Shown: positions 42,599 to 51,089 of the stretch, one piece after another | Layout: each line of letters opens with the position of its first letter | Position numbering within the stretch: the stretch's first letter is position 1 | NCBI GenBank assembly: GCA_046759185.1 | Contig: JBHIBO010000010.1 | Span: 1 to 63,864 of the forward strand | Reading direction: 5' to 3' | Length of the DNA stretch: 63,864 bases | DNA from: JAJISK01 sp046759185 | GTDB lineage: Archaea > Thermoplasmatota > Thermoplasmata > RBG-16-68-12 > JAJISG01 | The notes under the pieces: generated by a model | What the model saw: the letters and a program-made list of their open reading frames with translations, nothing else | Databases searched by the model: none | What the model was told of the DNA's origin: nothing | Translations under genes and position numbers: made by a program

Positions 42599-43744
42599 TC
42601 AAAGGCCCCGTTGGGCCTGGTATATGGACACGGCCTTGACCAGGTCCGTCTGGGTGAGGATGCCGACGAGCCGGCCACCATCCGTCACGAGGAGTCGTCC
42701 GATCTTGCGTTCAGCCATGCGCTTCATCGCATGGAGGGCCGGCTCCCTTGGTGTGATTGTGACGACCTCCTTGCGGGAGATGTCCCCCACCCGTACGCGG
42801 TCTCTGCGGCCCTGCGGCACGGCGACGGCATCTCGGAAGGTCACCAATCCCAGGAGCTCCCCGTTCACCACCGGGTACCCCATGTGCCTCTCCAAGGCGA
42901 TCCGTTCCATGAGTTCGGCCACGGTTGAGTCGGAGGTGACGGTGTCCACCTCTCGGGTCATGATGTCGTCGACATGAACACCTTCGAGGATCACCGTGAC
43001 CTTCGTGAGTCGCTCCTCCGCCCCGGCACCCAGGTAGATGAAGACGGCGACGAGAAGGAGGATGACCTGGAAGAATACGATTCCGACAACGGCGAAGAGA
43101 ACCGCGAAGGTTTTCCCCACGGTCGCCGCCGTCTCCGTAGCAGACAGGAGGCTTCGGTTTCGCGCGAGGAAAGCCCGGAGAACGCGCCCACCGTCCATGG
43201 GAAAGGCTGGGATCAGATTGAAAAGCCCGAGGAGGAGATTGTAGAAGACGAGGACAGAGACGAAGACGGCCACGACCTCGAGGGCGGTGGAGAGAGTACG
43301 GAAGGGACCGAGGATCAGGAGGACGGCGTAGCCCCCGGCAGCGATGAGAAGGTTGCTGCCCGGCCCGGCCAGGGCCATGTTTCGCTCGGCTGACGGTTGT
43401 TTCGGCATCTCCTCAATCTGGGCGATGCCACCGAAAATGATCAGCGTGATGGAGTGAATCTTGGCCCCGTACCGGAGGGCCACGTAGGAGTGGACAAGTT
43501 CGTGGAAGAGGACACTGGCAAAGAAGAAGATGGCGGCCAGGCTCCCAAGTATCCACCGAACTCCGTCGGCGGCGAGGGGCCCAAGAAAGGAGAGATCCAC
43601 TGCCCCGAATCCCGTGTCAAATCCCAGAATGCGGATGTTCTGAAAGGCGAAGACCCAGGCGAACAGGGGGAGGATAATCAGGAAGGTGAGGTGGATGTAG
43701 ATGGGGATTCCAAGGAGCGTGACGACGCGGAAGGACCACCTCAT
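42599..43744 (-). CDS. Site-2-type intramembrane metalloprotease with two CBS domains
   Basis: 381 residues. The zinc motif HELVH is near residue 81 and the second metal ligand motif NLIPAFPMDGGR near residue 168, both within membrane helices, so this is an M50 protease. From residue about 255 two CBS domains follow (VDDIMTREVDTVTSDS and VGDISRKEVVTITPRE), which usually bind adenosine nucleotides and could regulate cleavage by energy state. Substrate unknown. Confidence 0.9.
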   Translation of the reverse strand: MRWSFRVVTLLGIPIYIHLTFLIILPLFAWVFAFQNIRILGFDTGFGAVDLSFLGPLAADGVRWILGSLAAIFFFASVLFHELVHSYVALRYGAKIHSITLIIFGGIAQIEEMPKQPSAERNMALAGPGSNLLIAAGGYAVLLILGPFRTLSTALEVVAVFVSVLVFYNLLLGLFNLIPAFPMDGGRVLRAFLARNRSLLSATETAATVGKTFAVLFAVVGIVFFQVILLLVAVFIYLGAGAEERLTKVTVILEGVHVDDIMTREVDTVTSDSTVAELMERIALERHMGYPVVNGELLGLVTFRDAVAVPQGRRDRVRVGDISRKEVVTITPREPALHAMKRMAERKIGRLLVTDGGRLVGILTQTDLVKAVSIYQAQRGL

Positions 43745-43828
43745 TACACAGGCAACGAGGAAGGTTCCGGTTAATCCTTTCCTCCCGTGCGAGGGGTGCG
43801 ACGCAGAGGCACGCGTCGTGATGCGTCG

Positions 43829-44338
43829 TTACAGAAGCAGATTGACCCTCAGGGCCACGAGGATGAGGAGAAGGATGATCGCCCGGGTGACGCCCGCCAG
43901 GAAGTTCGTGAAGACGAAGTAGGAGGCGTGGAGGAGCTCCCCCTGATCGTTGAAGAACGAGTAGACGTAGAGGGGAACGGTGTCCGTCATGAGGGGGAGG
44001 CTGAGGAGGAGGAAGAGGCCCACGTACCGCGTCTTGGCCACGAAGCGGACGCAGAGGTCGCGGAAGCGCTTTCCCAGAGACGCCCGAGAGGAGGCCATCT
44101 CGATGACCCGGTCCGCCCGCTTGCCGATCTGGTAGACCAGGAAGGAACCAGCCGCCTTCCCCCCGCCGATGGTGACGGCAGCGATGGCCCAGAAGGCCGG
44201 CTGTGTGAGGAGGGGGACGAGGGCGATCTCCACGGGCGTGGGCAGGACGACGGCCACGAGAAGGCTGTAAACGAAGAGGAGGGGGAGAAAGATCATCGGA
44301 TCCGAGAGGTAGCCCAGAATCTGGGTGAGATCGAACAC
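43829..44338 (-). CDS. Integral membrane protein, VTT/DedA-like
   Basis: 169 residues from GTG with about five hydrophobic segments. VLPTPVEIALVPLL recalls the re-entrant Pro-containing loop of VTT/DedA proteins, and GGGKAAGSFLVYQIGKRA the following loop. These are membrane proteins linked to lipid scrambling or flippase activity; the assignment is tentative. Confidence 0.55.
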   Translation of the reverse strand: MFDLTQILGYLSDPMIFLPLLFVYSLLVAVVLPTPVEIALVPLLTQPAFWAIAAVTIGGGKAAGSFLVYQIGKRADRVIEMASSRASLGKRFRDLCVRFVAKTRYVGLFLLLSLPLMTDTVPLYVYSFFNDQGELLHASYFVFTNFLAGVTRAIILLLILVALRVNLLL

Positions 44339-44421
44339 GTTGTGCCCGGTGCTCCCTCTCGAAGCCGGATATTAAAAGGCCCTCCGATGGTAATCGGAGG
44401 TGATTCTCGGCGGTGTCACTC

Positions 44422-45354
44422 TCAGGCCGCGAGCCTGGGATCGACGCCAGGCTTGGTCAGGAGGACTACCCGGCTGATCTCCACCTCGTCACAGACCTCG
44501 TACCCCACCTCTCGGGCGAGACGGGAGGCGAAGGCCCGGACCCGCTGGTGGGACGGCATGTTACCCATGGTCAGCCGTTCCCGGGACTGGCCGATCCACA
44601 CGTATCCCTTGCACTCGATGAACTCCGACTCCGACCGACCGTCCAAGGCCGCGTACTCCTCCTCCCACCCGACGTTGTGTCCGTCCACCAAGGAGTGGCG
44701 GATGACCCGGCGGGTGTCCAGCGAGGGCAGGAGGTCGAGGGTCTCCATCAGGTTCCGCCACTCGTGTTTCGAGTGGGGGAGGCAGAGGCTCTCGTAGATG
44801 GCCTCGTTGGGGGCGGACACACTCACGTAGAGTTGGGTGGGGAGGGGGTCTAGGTCGGCCAGCACCTTGGGGTTCGTCCCGTTCGTGACGAGGAAGGTCG
44901 TGAGCCCCTTTTCGTGGCAGGCTGCGAGGAACTCGGGGAGCTTCGTGTACATGGTCGGCTCCCCCGTGAGGGAGATGGCCACGTGCCGCACCTGGTTGGC
45001 CTCCATCCATTTCTCCAGCTCCACGCGGGGGTTCCCCTTGTAGCCAGAGAGGAGGGCCCGCTGGGCATCCAGGGATTCCTCCAGGATGAACTCCGGGTCG
45101 TCCACCTGGCCGAGGCCCTCTCCCCAGTGGCTCTGGTCCCGCCAGCAGAAGAGGCAGCCGAGGTTGCAGTTGTTCACCGTCGGCGTCATCTGCATGCAGC
45201 GGTGGCTGTCGATGCCGTAGAAGTGTTGCTTGTAGCAACCGCGATCGTGCTTGAGGGACTGCTTCGTCCAGTGGCAGAGCTTCACGCCGCTGTGGGCGCC
45301 AATCAGCCGGTAGCCTTGCCTCTCGAGGAGTTCGGCTGTCTCGAGCTCGAGCAT
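44422..45354 (-). CDS. taw1: tRNA 4-demethylwyosine synthase (Taw1)
   Basis: 310 residues. The radical SAM cluster motif CNLGCLFC lies near residue 63; additional Cys at about 27, 40 and 53 (LCHW, RGCYKQHFYGI, RCMQM) are the second-cluster ligands specific to TYW1/Taw1. ISLTGEPTMYTKLPEF is the family's SAM-binding GEP motif. It builds the tricyclic wyosine base at G37 of tRNA-Phe from pyruvate. Divergent from rfcL. Confidence 0.93.
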   Translation of the reverse strand: MLELETAELLERQGYRLIGAHSGVKLCHWTKQSLKHDRGCYKQHFYGIDSHRCMQMTPTVNNCNLGCLFCWRDQSHWGEGLGQVDDPEFILEESLDAQRALLSGYKGNPRVELEKWMEANQVRHVAISLTGEPTMYTKLPEFLAACHEKGLTTFLVTNGTNPKVLADLDPLPTQLYVSVSAPNEAIYESLCLPHSKHEWRNLMETLDLLPSLDTRRVIRHSLVDGHNVGWEEEYAALDGRSESEFIECKGYVWIGQSRERLTMGNMPSHQRVRAFASRLAREVGYEVCDEVEISRVVLLTKPGVDPRLAA

Positions 45355-45380
45355 CCTTCCGCGAATCAGGGCTGGCGCCG

Positions 45381-45387
45381 CTTAAAG
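45381..45387 (-). promoter_or_regulatory. TATA box of taw1
   Basis: CTTTAAG on the minus strand, about 30 bases before the ATG at 45354; near-leaderless transcript expected. Confidence 0.45.
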
Positions 45388-45558
45388 CCCTTCTCGTGAA
45401 GGGACGGATGCGACCAACGAGGCGAGGGGGCCGAGCGATATGCGTCATGGAGATACTTTTCCAGCCTGAGCCGGAACAACGTTCACTAATCGCTGTCAAT
45501 CCAAGCCTTCGGAGTGGCGGCCTCCACCTTCTTATCGCGTCGATCCCTTCAACCTCCG

Positions 45559-46905
45559 ATGCTGGACTGGGCCGAGAGGCACCGCCCGAGGTCGCTCAAG
45601 GAGGTGGCGGGCAACCCCACTGCCGTTCGGCAGCTGGAGGCCTGGGCCAATGCCTGGGAGACCGGGCGGCCGAAGAAACGAGCCGTGGTCCTCGTCGGGG
45701 ACCCGGGTATCGGGAAGACGAGCGCGGCGCTTGCCCTGGCCCGCGATTTCGGGTGGGGCGTCATTGAGATGAACGCCTCCGACAAGCGAAACGCCATGGC
45801 CGTTCGAGAGGTCGCCACCCGCGGGGCACTCTACGAGACCTTCACGGATGAAGGGGCCTTTCTCCGACGCCGCGACGGGGGCCTCAAGCTCATCATTCTG
45901 GACGAGGCGGACAACCTCTTCGGTCGGGAGGACCGAGGGGGCATCGGGGCCATCGCCGACACCATCCGCAGGACAGGTCAACCCATCGCCCTCGTTGTCA
46001 ACGACTACTACGGACTCACCCGCCGCTCTTCGACCCTCAAGCGGCTCGCCCAGAAGATCGATTTCCATCGGCCACGCCATGCTACCGTGATCCGTGTTCT
46101 CCGAAACGTGGCTGCGGCGGAAGGCGTGCGCCTTGATGACGAAGTCTTGACCTACCTGGCCGACCGGTCGGGGGGCGACCTCCGCTCCGCCATCAACGAC
46201 CTGCAGGCCTTGGCCGCCGGCAGGACCCGGGTGCGGGAGGAGGACCTGGCCGCGGTCGGATACCGGGACGAGCGTACCGAGGTCTTCCAGGCCCTCGAGC
46301 ACATCCTGCGGTCCGGGGACCTTTCCGTGGCCCGGAACAGCACGCTGGGGCTGGACGAAGATCCGGAGAGGTTGATCATGTGGATCGATGAGAACTTGCC
46401 CAGTGAATACTGGGATCCGGAGGATCTGGAGCGGGGAACCGCGGCCCTCGCACGTGCGGATGAGTACCTTGGGCGGGTTCGAAGGACCCGACGCTACGGG
46501 CTCTGGAAGTACGCGAGCGACTGGATGACGGGCGGGGTCACCATCGCCAGGAAGGGGAGTTTCGCGGGGAGTCGGTACCGCTTCCCCCTCTGGTTGGTGA
46601 AGATGTCTCGGAGTCGCTATCGCCGGGCCACGGCCGACTCCCTCCTGGGCAAGATCGGCGGGGCCTACCACATGTCACGGCAAAGAGCGAGGCTGACGGT
46701 TCTCCCCCTGTTTGTCCGCCTCTTTCGATCCGAGGAGTCCTTCCGCCTCGCGCAGACTGCATGGTTGGACCTCGACGCGCGGGAGGTGGCGTACGTGTTG
46801 GGGGAGAAGCAGGACAGCAAAGCGGTCAAGCGGGTTCTTGAAGGCGCGGAGAGCTCCCGCCGCGGTGCGAAAGCGGCCACCCCCTTTTCGCGGTTTGAGG
46901 GCTGA
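45559..46905 (+). CDS. rfcL: Replication factor C large subunit
   Basis: 448 residues from ATG 45559; a GTG at 45514 is in frame, but a TATA-like TTCTTATCG about 28 bases before 45559 and the family start (LDWAERHRPRSLKEVAGN) favour the shorter form. Walker A GDPGIGKTSA, the RfcL-specific EMNASDKRN and Walker B ILDEADNLF are present. Loads the PCNA clamp with RfcS. The C-terminus (ATPFSRFEG) may be a weak PCNA-binding motif. Confidence 0.95.
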   Translation: MLDWAERHRPRSLKEVAGNPTAVRQLEAWANAWETGRPKKRAVVLVGDPGIGKTSAALALARDFGWGVIEMNASDKRNAMAVREVATRGALYETFTDEGAFLRRRDGGLKLIILDEADNLFGREDRGGIGAIADTIRRTGQPIALVVNDYYGLTRRSSTLKRLAQKIDFHRPRHATVIRVLRNVAAAEGVRLDDEVLTYLADRSGGDLRSAINDLQALAAGRTRVREEDLAAVGYRDERTEVFQALEHILRSGDLSVARNSTLGLDEDPERLIMWIDENLPSEYWDPEDLERGTAALARADEYLGRVRRTRRYGLWKYASDWMTGGVTIARKGSFAGSRYRFPLWLVKMSRSRYRRATADSLLGKIGGAYHMSRQRARLTVLPLFVRLFRSEESFRLAQTAWLDLDAREVAYVLGEKQDSKAVKRVLEGAESSRRGAKAATPFSRFEG

Positions 46906-46993
46906 AAGCAACACGCGAGGCGAGCCCTAGAGATCGCAGATCGAGGGTACGTTGTGGTCGCCGGCGAAAGGGGCGAGGGAGGGGACGGGTCAA

Positions 46994-47015
46994 GAGATTC
47001 TCGCCAGTGAATCTC
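46994..47015. repeat. Inverted repeat GAGATTC/GAATCTC
   Basis: Perfect 7-base arms with an 8-base loop, 90 bases after rfcL. Could be a terminator or part of the recombinase locus boundary. Confidence 0.35.
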
Positions 47016-47067
47016 GCAGACGAATCTTCCTCCACGTCGGGTGCGGGAGACCGGCGGGGCGTCGTGG

Positions 47068-47131
47068 TTGTACAAGAGAAAGTGCTACAGTCAAACCGCA
47101 GGTTGAACCCCGTCTGATTGTACAAAGGAAA
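47068..47131. repeat. Two direct copies of TTGTACAA-RR-GAAA
   Basis: Copies at 47068-47080 and 47118-47131 share TTGTACAA, itself a palindrome, followed by two purines and GAAA. They lie between rfcL and the recombinase remnant and are candidates for a recombinase crossover or binding site. Confidence 0.35.
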
Positions 47132-47159
47132 TTTGAGGTACGGTAGTCCAAACCTCAAA
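47132..47159 (-). terminator. Hairpin at the end of the recombinase reading frame
   Basis: TTTGAGGT (47132-47139) pairs with ACCTCAAA (47152-47159) around a 12-base loop. It covers the TGA of the minus-strand frame and is followed in that direction by TTTCCTTT, as in an intrinsic terminator. Confidence 0.4.
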
Positions 47160-47886
47160 CGGAGGGCGCAGAGGGGCCCTCGCGGATCGCCTTTCCTGCA
47201 CGTTTTGCCCGGCGAGTCAGCCCTCTTTGAACCGCTTCGAAGAGCTCGGGTTCGACTAGGCCCGGGGGCCCCCCGTCCCGGACCATGTGATTCCTTCGCA
47301 CGCGTCCGATGTAAAGGGGATTCCGAAGGATGTGTCGAATTGTCGAGGCCTGCCATCGTCCGCCCCGACTCGTCGGGAGGCCTCGTTGATTCGCGCCTTC
47401 GGCGATCTGCCGAAGGGACATCCCATCCCGATACATCCGGAAAAAGCCCGTCACCGCATCCGCCTCTTCGGGTTTTTGGACGAGGATCCCTTCTCGCCTC
47501 ACGAAACCGAAAGGCGTCGTCCGCGAATTCAGCCGCATCTGCAGGATGGCGTGCTGCCCGAAGAGAGCCACTGCGCCGCGATCCCGCAGGAGGCGCGTTG
47601 CCGCTTCGTCTGGCGAGAGTTGGTTTTGTTTGGCCCAATGCCTCAGGGCGGTCGCGCTGTCCTCCGCACCGAAGCTGCCCAGCAGTTCCTTCAAGGAAGC
47701 GAAGGGCAGGAACAGCGAGTCCAAGATGAGGGAATCCTGGGGGAGGACTGAGCGACAAGTACGGCAGAGCGTGTGATCGCGATCCCGATCGACCTCCTCT
47801 GTCGACCAGCAGCGTTCACACTGCGTCTTCCGACACCTCCCGCAAACCGGCCGTTGCGTCCTGTTCCTCGGACTCGAGGGCGTCTC
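47155..47886 (-). pseudogene. Recombinase C-terminal part: zinc finger plus second Recombinase domain, in the +1 frame
   Basis: The frame is open from 47886 but has no ATG, GTG or TTG before TTG 47724. Upstream of that it encodes a clear zinc finger: two CxxC pairs four residues apart, then a third CxxC after about 14 residues (PVCGRCRKTQCERCW ... CRTC). Downstream comes a Recombinase-type DNA-binding domain (TPFGFVRREG, SLRQIAEGANQRGLPTSRGG, STIRHILRNPLYIGRV). Since large serine recombinases carry a zinc ribbon after the Recombinase domain, this looks like the continuation of the 47816-48697 gene after a one-base frameshift in the 71-base overlap. Confidence 0.65.
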
Positions 47887-48697
47887 TCAGCGACTCGAGT
47901 TCGTTCCGATTCTCTTCGCTCCGCGCCCGCGCGAGGAATCCTTCAAGGACCTGCAGGAAGGTGTCCCGGGAGACAAGGGGCGTGTGATGGCCCCGTCGCA
48001 CGAGTTCATCCCATTGCACGTACCCGGCGTAGATGGGGTTCGAGAGGAGGTAGCGGACGGACCACACCGACCAGGTTCTGCCACGGTTGGTCCTCCTTCC
48101 GATCCGGTTCAGCCGCTCCGCGATCCAACTCATGGGTTCCCCGGCCCTCGCCCGCTTGAACATTTCTCGGACGCGGGCCGCCTGCGCTTCGTCGACGACC
48201 AGACTTCCGTCCATGCGACGGTAACCATAGGGCGTTGGGGCTCCCAGGGATCCCTCGCGGGCCTTGGCCTTCTGTCGCATCCCCATGTAGACCCGTTCCG
48301 CAATCTGTTCGCTCTCGAGCTGGGCAATGCGTTGGATGATGTCCATGACGAACCGGCCCATGGCCGTCCCCGTGTCCAGGGACTCCTGCATGCTGTTGAA
48401 CTCCTTCCCCCACGTGCGGAGCTGGTCCATCATCTCCATGAAGTTGCGGCTGTTCCGATGGATCCGGTCCATCTTCATGACGAGAATCGTGTCCCACCGG
48501 TCTCGCTCTTCGAGCATGCGTGCGTAGGCAGGTCGCTTCTTGTCGCGACCCGAGTAGCCATCGTCCACGTAGTGATCGGTAATCTCCCATTCCCTGGCCT
48601 GACAATACGCGTCCAGTTTCTCTCGCTGGGCCTCAAGGGAGAAGCCCTCGCGGGCTTGGGTCTCTGTGGAAACGCGGGCGTAGATGGCGGCTCTCAG
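47816..48697 (-). CDS. Large serine recombinase, catalytic and first DNA-binding domains, CTG start
   Basis: 293 residues from CTG 48697. The resolvase domain has the nucleophile S10 in IYARVSTE, EGFSLEAQREKL, DDGYSGRDKKRP and KMDRIHRNSRN; the Recombinase domain follows (GAPTPYGYRR, SWIAERLNRIGRRTNRG, YLLSNPIYAGYV). The first GTG in frame (48568) would remove the catalytic serine. The frame is open above it back to a TAA without ATG, GTG or TTG; CTG 48697 gives MRAAIYARVS, exactly the normal family start, and a GATATAAGG box (48736-48744) places transcription start about 17 bases upstream. It ends early, before the zinc ribbon, which continues in the +1 frame. Confidence 0.75.
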   Translation of the reverse strand: MRAAIYARVSTETQAREGFSLEAQREKLDAYCQAREWEITDHYVDDGYSGRDKKRPAYARMLEERDRWDTILVMKMDRIHRNSRNFMEMMDQLRTWGKEFNSMQESLDTGTAMGRFVMDIIQRIAQLESEQIAERVYMGMRQKAKAREGSLGAPTPYGYRRMDGSLVVDEAQAARVREMFKRARAGEPMSWIAERLNRIGRRTNRGRTWSVWSVRYLLSNPIYAGYVQWDELVRRGHHTPLVSRDTFLQVLEGFLARARSEENRNELESLRDALESEEQDATAGLREVSEDAV

Positions 48698-48735
48698 GGC
48701 ATCCCATCCCGAGGGGCGCCGTATCAGGAGACCGA

Positions 48736-48744
48736 CCTTATATC
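48736..48744 (-). promoter_or_regulatory. TATA box of the recombinase gene
   Basis: GATATAAGG on the minus strand; transcription start predicted near 48714, just before the CTG at 48697. Confidence 0.4.
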
Positions 48745-48873
48745 GGTTTGCCTCGCCATGGTTCCTAGGGCTCCGAATCCTCCCGTGTTATCGTCTATGA
48801 TGGTTAAAGTATCGGTAATATCTGTACTACGTGTAATATAATACATCGAGAGTGAATATGCGCCCCGGACGGC

Positions 48874-49671
48874 TTACGAGACCATCCACTCCATCATCTC
48901 GTGCATTCCCTCCACCCCCGGCACGACGAAGTCAGCGGCTGCGAGGAGCGCGGCCGGGGTGTCGGGATACGACACCGCCAACCGAATTCCTACACGATCG
49001 CCCTGAGCGCCGAGATTTAGGATGGCGCGAAAGCCATCGATGTCCGTGGTGTCGTCACCGGCATAGAGAAGAACGCGAAGGCCTCGCTCCTGCACAAGAG
49101 TTGTCACAGCGGTTCCCTTATCCAGGCCCGCGTCCGGACGTACCTGGATCAGGAACTTGCCTTCCAGGATACGCACGTCCCGAAGATGGAGACGCCCCAG
49201 CGCCCGGAGGATATCCTTTCGGGCCTTCCGCGGGTTTAGGGCTCCCCGGTAGTGGATTGCATGGCTCAGCTCCTTCAGCTCGAGGGCAGCCCCTTCGACG
49301 TCGATGGCATCGGGGAGCATCTCCTCGATGGCTCGCATCCGGGAAGCATGAGGTTCGGGGAGTAGGACACGCCGTTTGCCCTGCTCCAGGACCTCAAACC
49401 CGTGGTTACCCACGTAGGTTAGCTCCGGGATCTGCACGATGGACTCGAGTGAGCGGGCGCTGCGCCCGGAAATGATGACCACACTTGCGAAGCGGGTTTG
49501 CAGGGCCTGTAGAAGGTCCCGGGTAGCCTGATGAAACTGCACCTTCTCCGGGAGGTCGACCAGCTCGCACAACGTGCCGTCGAGGTCCAGGAAGAGGCCC
49601 GTCTCCCCCGCGTAATCCCTGAGCGGTTGAACCGCGGCTAGGTTCTCCTCGATGTCGGGAGGAATCCTCAC
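48874..49671 (-). CDS. otsB: Trehalose-6-phosphate phosphatase
   Basis: 265 residues, a HAD-family OtsB. The nucleophile motif is LDLDGTLCEL near residue 29, motif II VIISGRS near 65, the lysine loop LDKGTAV and the metal motif GDDTTDIDGF near 218. It removes phosphate from trehalose 6-phosphate. Divergent from treT, and a second phosphatase domain exists on the OtsA fusion further right. Confidence 0.92.
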   Translation of the reverse strand: MRIPPDIEENLAAVQPLRDYAGETGLFLDLDGTLCELVDLPEKVQFHQATRDLLQALQTRFASVVIISGRSARSLESIVQIPELTYVGNHGFEVLEQGKRRVLLPEPHASRMRAIEEMLPDAIDVEGAALELKELSHAIHYRGALNPRKARKDILRALGRLHLRDVRILEGKFLIQVRPDAGLDKGTAVTTLVQERGLRVLLYAGDDTTDIDGFRAILNLGAQGDRVGIRLAVSYPDTPAALLAAADFVVPGVEGMHEMMEWMVS

Positions 49672-49743
49672 AGATGCGCCAGGCGCCTCGCCTGGATAAC
49701 GCTATGGCGCGTAGGGACTCCGGACGCCGGTTCGCGGGTAAAT

Positions 49744-49750
49744 GTTTAAG
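49744..49750 (+). promoter_or_regulatory. TATA-like box of treT
   Basis: GTTTAAG; transcription start predicted near 49773, after the TTG at 49759, which supports GTG 49804 as the treT start. Confidence 0.4.
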
Positions 49751-49803
49751 CCAGCGAGTTGGTTTGCCGGCAATTCAGTGACTGTCAGGCGGGTGCACTC
49801 ATC

Positions 49804-51048
49804 GTGAGAAGCGTCCAGCTCCAGCCCAAGGACCTGGATGCCTATCGTGATGTGGCAGGCGAGGAGGCCCTTGACTCTCTCCGGGCAGCCGCAGAACCCC
49901 TCCAAGGAAAGCGGATTCTCCACATCAATTCCACCTCCTTTGGGGGTGGCGTGGCGGAGATGCTCGCTTCCCTTGTCCCGCTCAGCCGAAGCCTGGGGAT
50001 GGACGCTCACTGGAGGGTCATCGAAGCGGACGAGCAGTTCTTCCGGATTACGAAGTCGATACACAACTGCCTCCAAGGCAGCGATTTCGCCCTGACAGAC
50101 GAGATGCGCCAGCACTACCACGAAGTCAACGAGCGGAATGCGGAGGACCTGGAAGACAGCTGGGATTTCGTCGTCGTACACGACCCTCAGCCGATGCCCC
50201 TTGCCAGCTACGCTCGCGCCCACGCGAAGTGGATCTGGCGGTGCCACATCGAACCCGCCGGCGCGGATCCCGCATGCGCTGGTCTCCTGGCCAAGCTCCT
50301 TCCGGACTATGACGCGGGGGTGTTCAGCCTGAGCAGCTATAATACGGAAGCCTTGGGGTGCAAGAATCCCCTGGTCATACACCCGAGCATCGACCCCCTC
50401 TCGGAGAAGAATCGGCCTATGTCGGGGGGAGAAATCCAGGCGATCGCGGACCGATACGACGTCGATCCATCGAGGCCTATCGTCTCGACCGTCGCGCGTT
50501 TCGACCCCTGGAAGGACCTCGTCGGAGCCATTGACATCTACCGAGAGGTCAAGGGCGTGATCCCTGGGGTCCAGCTTCTCCTCATCTCCTCGATGGCCCA
50601 AGACGATCCCGAGGGATGGATGTACTACGAGAAGGCGCTTCGGAGGGCAGGGGAAGACCCTGACATCTTCTTCCTGACCAACCTGCGGGAGGTTGGCGGG
50701 GCCGAGGTGAACGCGTTCCAGAGGATGTCCGAGGTGGGGTTATTGCCATCCATCCGGGAGGGATTCGGCCTTTCCGTTTCGGAGTCCCTTTGGAAGGGTG
50801 TTCCGGTGGTCGGAACTCACACGGGGGGCATTCCGCTCCAGGTTCTAGATGGGAAGACCGGCTACCTGGTGAAGGACCCGGCCACCGCCGCAGATCGTCT
50901 ACTCCGTTTACTCCAGGATGAAGATCTGCGAAGCCGCCTTGGCAAGGCAGGGCGGGCCCATGTCAAGAAGAACTTCCTCATCACCCGTCATCTCCGGGCC
51001 TACGTCGACGTTTTCCGGGACTTGGATTCCGACCTTCCCTCCACCTAA
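49804..51048 (+). CDS. treT: Trehalose glycosyltransferring synthase (TreT)
   Basis: 414 residues from GTG 49804 (MRSVQLQPKDLDAY). A GT-B/GT4 glycosyltransferase: INSTSFGGGVAEML near residue 40, VVVHDPQP, the C-terminal phosphate site STVARFDPWKD and REGFGLSVSESLWKGVPVV with the EX7E pair. TreT makes trehalose directly from a nucleoside-diphosphate glucose and glucose, and can run in reverse. The window thus holds two separate routes to trehalose. Confidence 0.88.
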   Translation: MRSVQLQPKDLDAYRDVAGEEALDSLRAAAEPLQGKRILHINSTSFGGGVAEMLASLVPLSRSLGMDAHWRVIEADEQFFRITKSIHNCLQGSDFALTDEMRQHYHEVNERNAEDLEDSWDFVVVHDPQPMPLASYARAHAKWIWRCHIEPAGADPACAGLLAKLLPDYDAGVFSLSSYNTEALGCKNPLVIHPSIDPLSEKNRPMSGGEIQAIADRYDVDPSRPIVSTVARFDPWKDLVGAIDIYREVKGVIPGVQLLLISSMAQDDPEGWMYYEKALRRAGEDPDIFFLTNLREVGGAEVNAFQRMSEVGLLPSIREGFGLSVSESLWKGVPVVGTHTGGIPLQVLDGKTGYLVKDPATAADRLLRLLQDEDLRSRLGKAGRAHVKKNFLITRHLRAYVDVFRDLDSDLPST

Positions 51049-51050
51049 CG

Positions 51051-51058
51051 GTTTAACC
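51051..51058 (+). promoter_or_regulatory. TATA-like box of the cyclase gene
   Basis: GTTTAACC directly after the treT stop; transcription start expected near 51081, about 10 bases before the GTG at 51090. Confidence 0.4.
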
Positions 51059-51089
51059 GGCTCTCGGCCCTAGTTGGGATGCTGGAGGT

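Larger units (their letters stand above)
47155..48697 (-). mobile_element. Serine-recombinase locus, probably a degraded integrative element
   Basis: Two recombinase frames in +1 register make up the locus, flanked by the TTGTACAA repeats on one side and an AT-rich promoter region (48740-48850) on the other. No cargo genes, capsid genes or convincing att duplication are visible, so it is either a remnant or a very small element. Confidence 0.5.

Noticed and set aside
46440..46510. GGGTTCGAAGGACCCGAC resembling a tRNA T arm
   Set aside because: It lies within the rfcL coding sequence and the remaining tRNA arms are missing.
46826..47758. 310-codon minus-strand open frame across the rfcL end and recombinase
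   Set aside because: Arg/Pro-rich translation with no motif; it is out of frame with both the zinc finger and the Recombinase domains that lie on the same strand.
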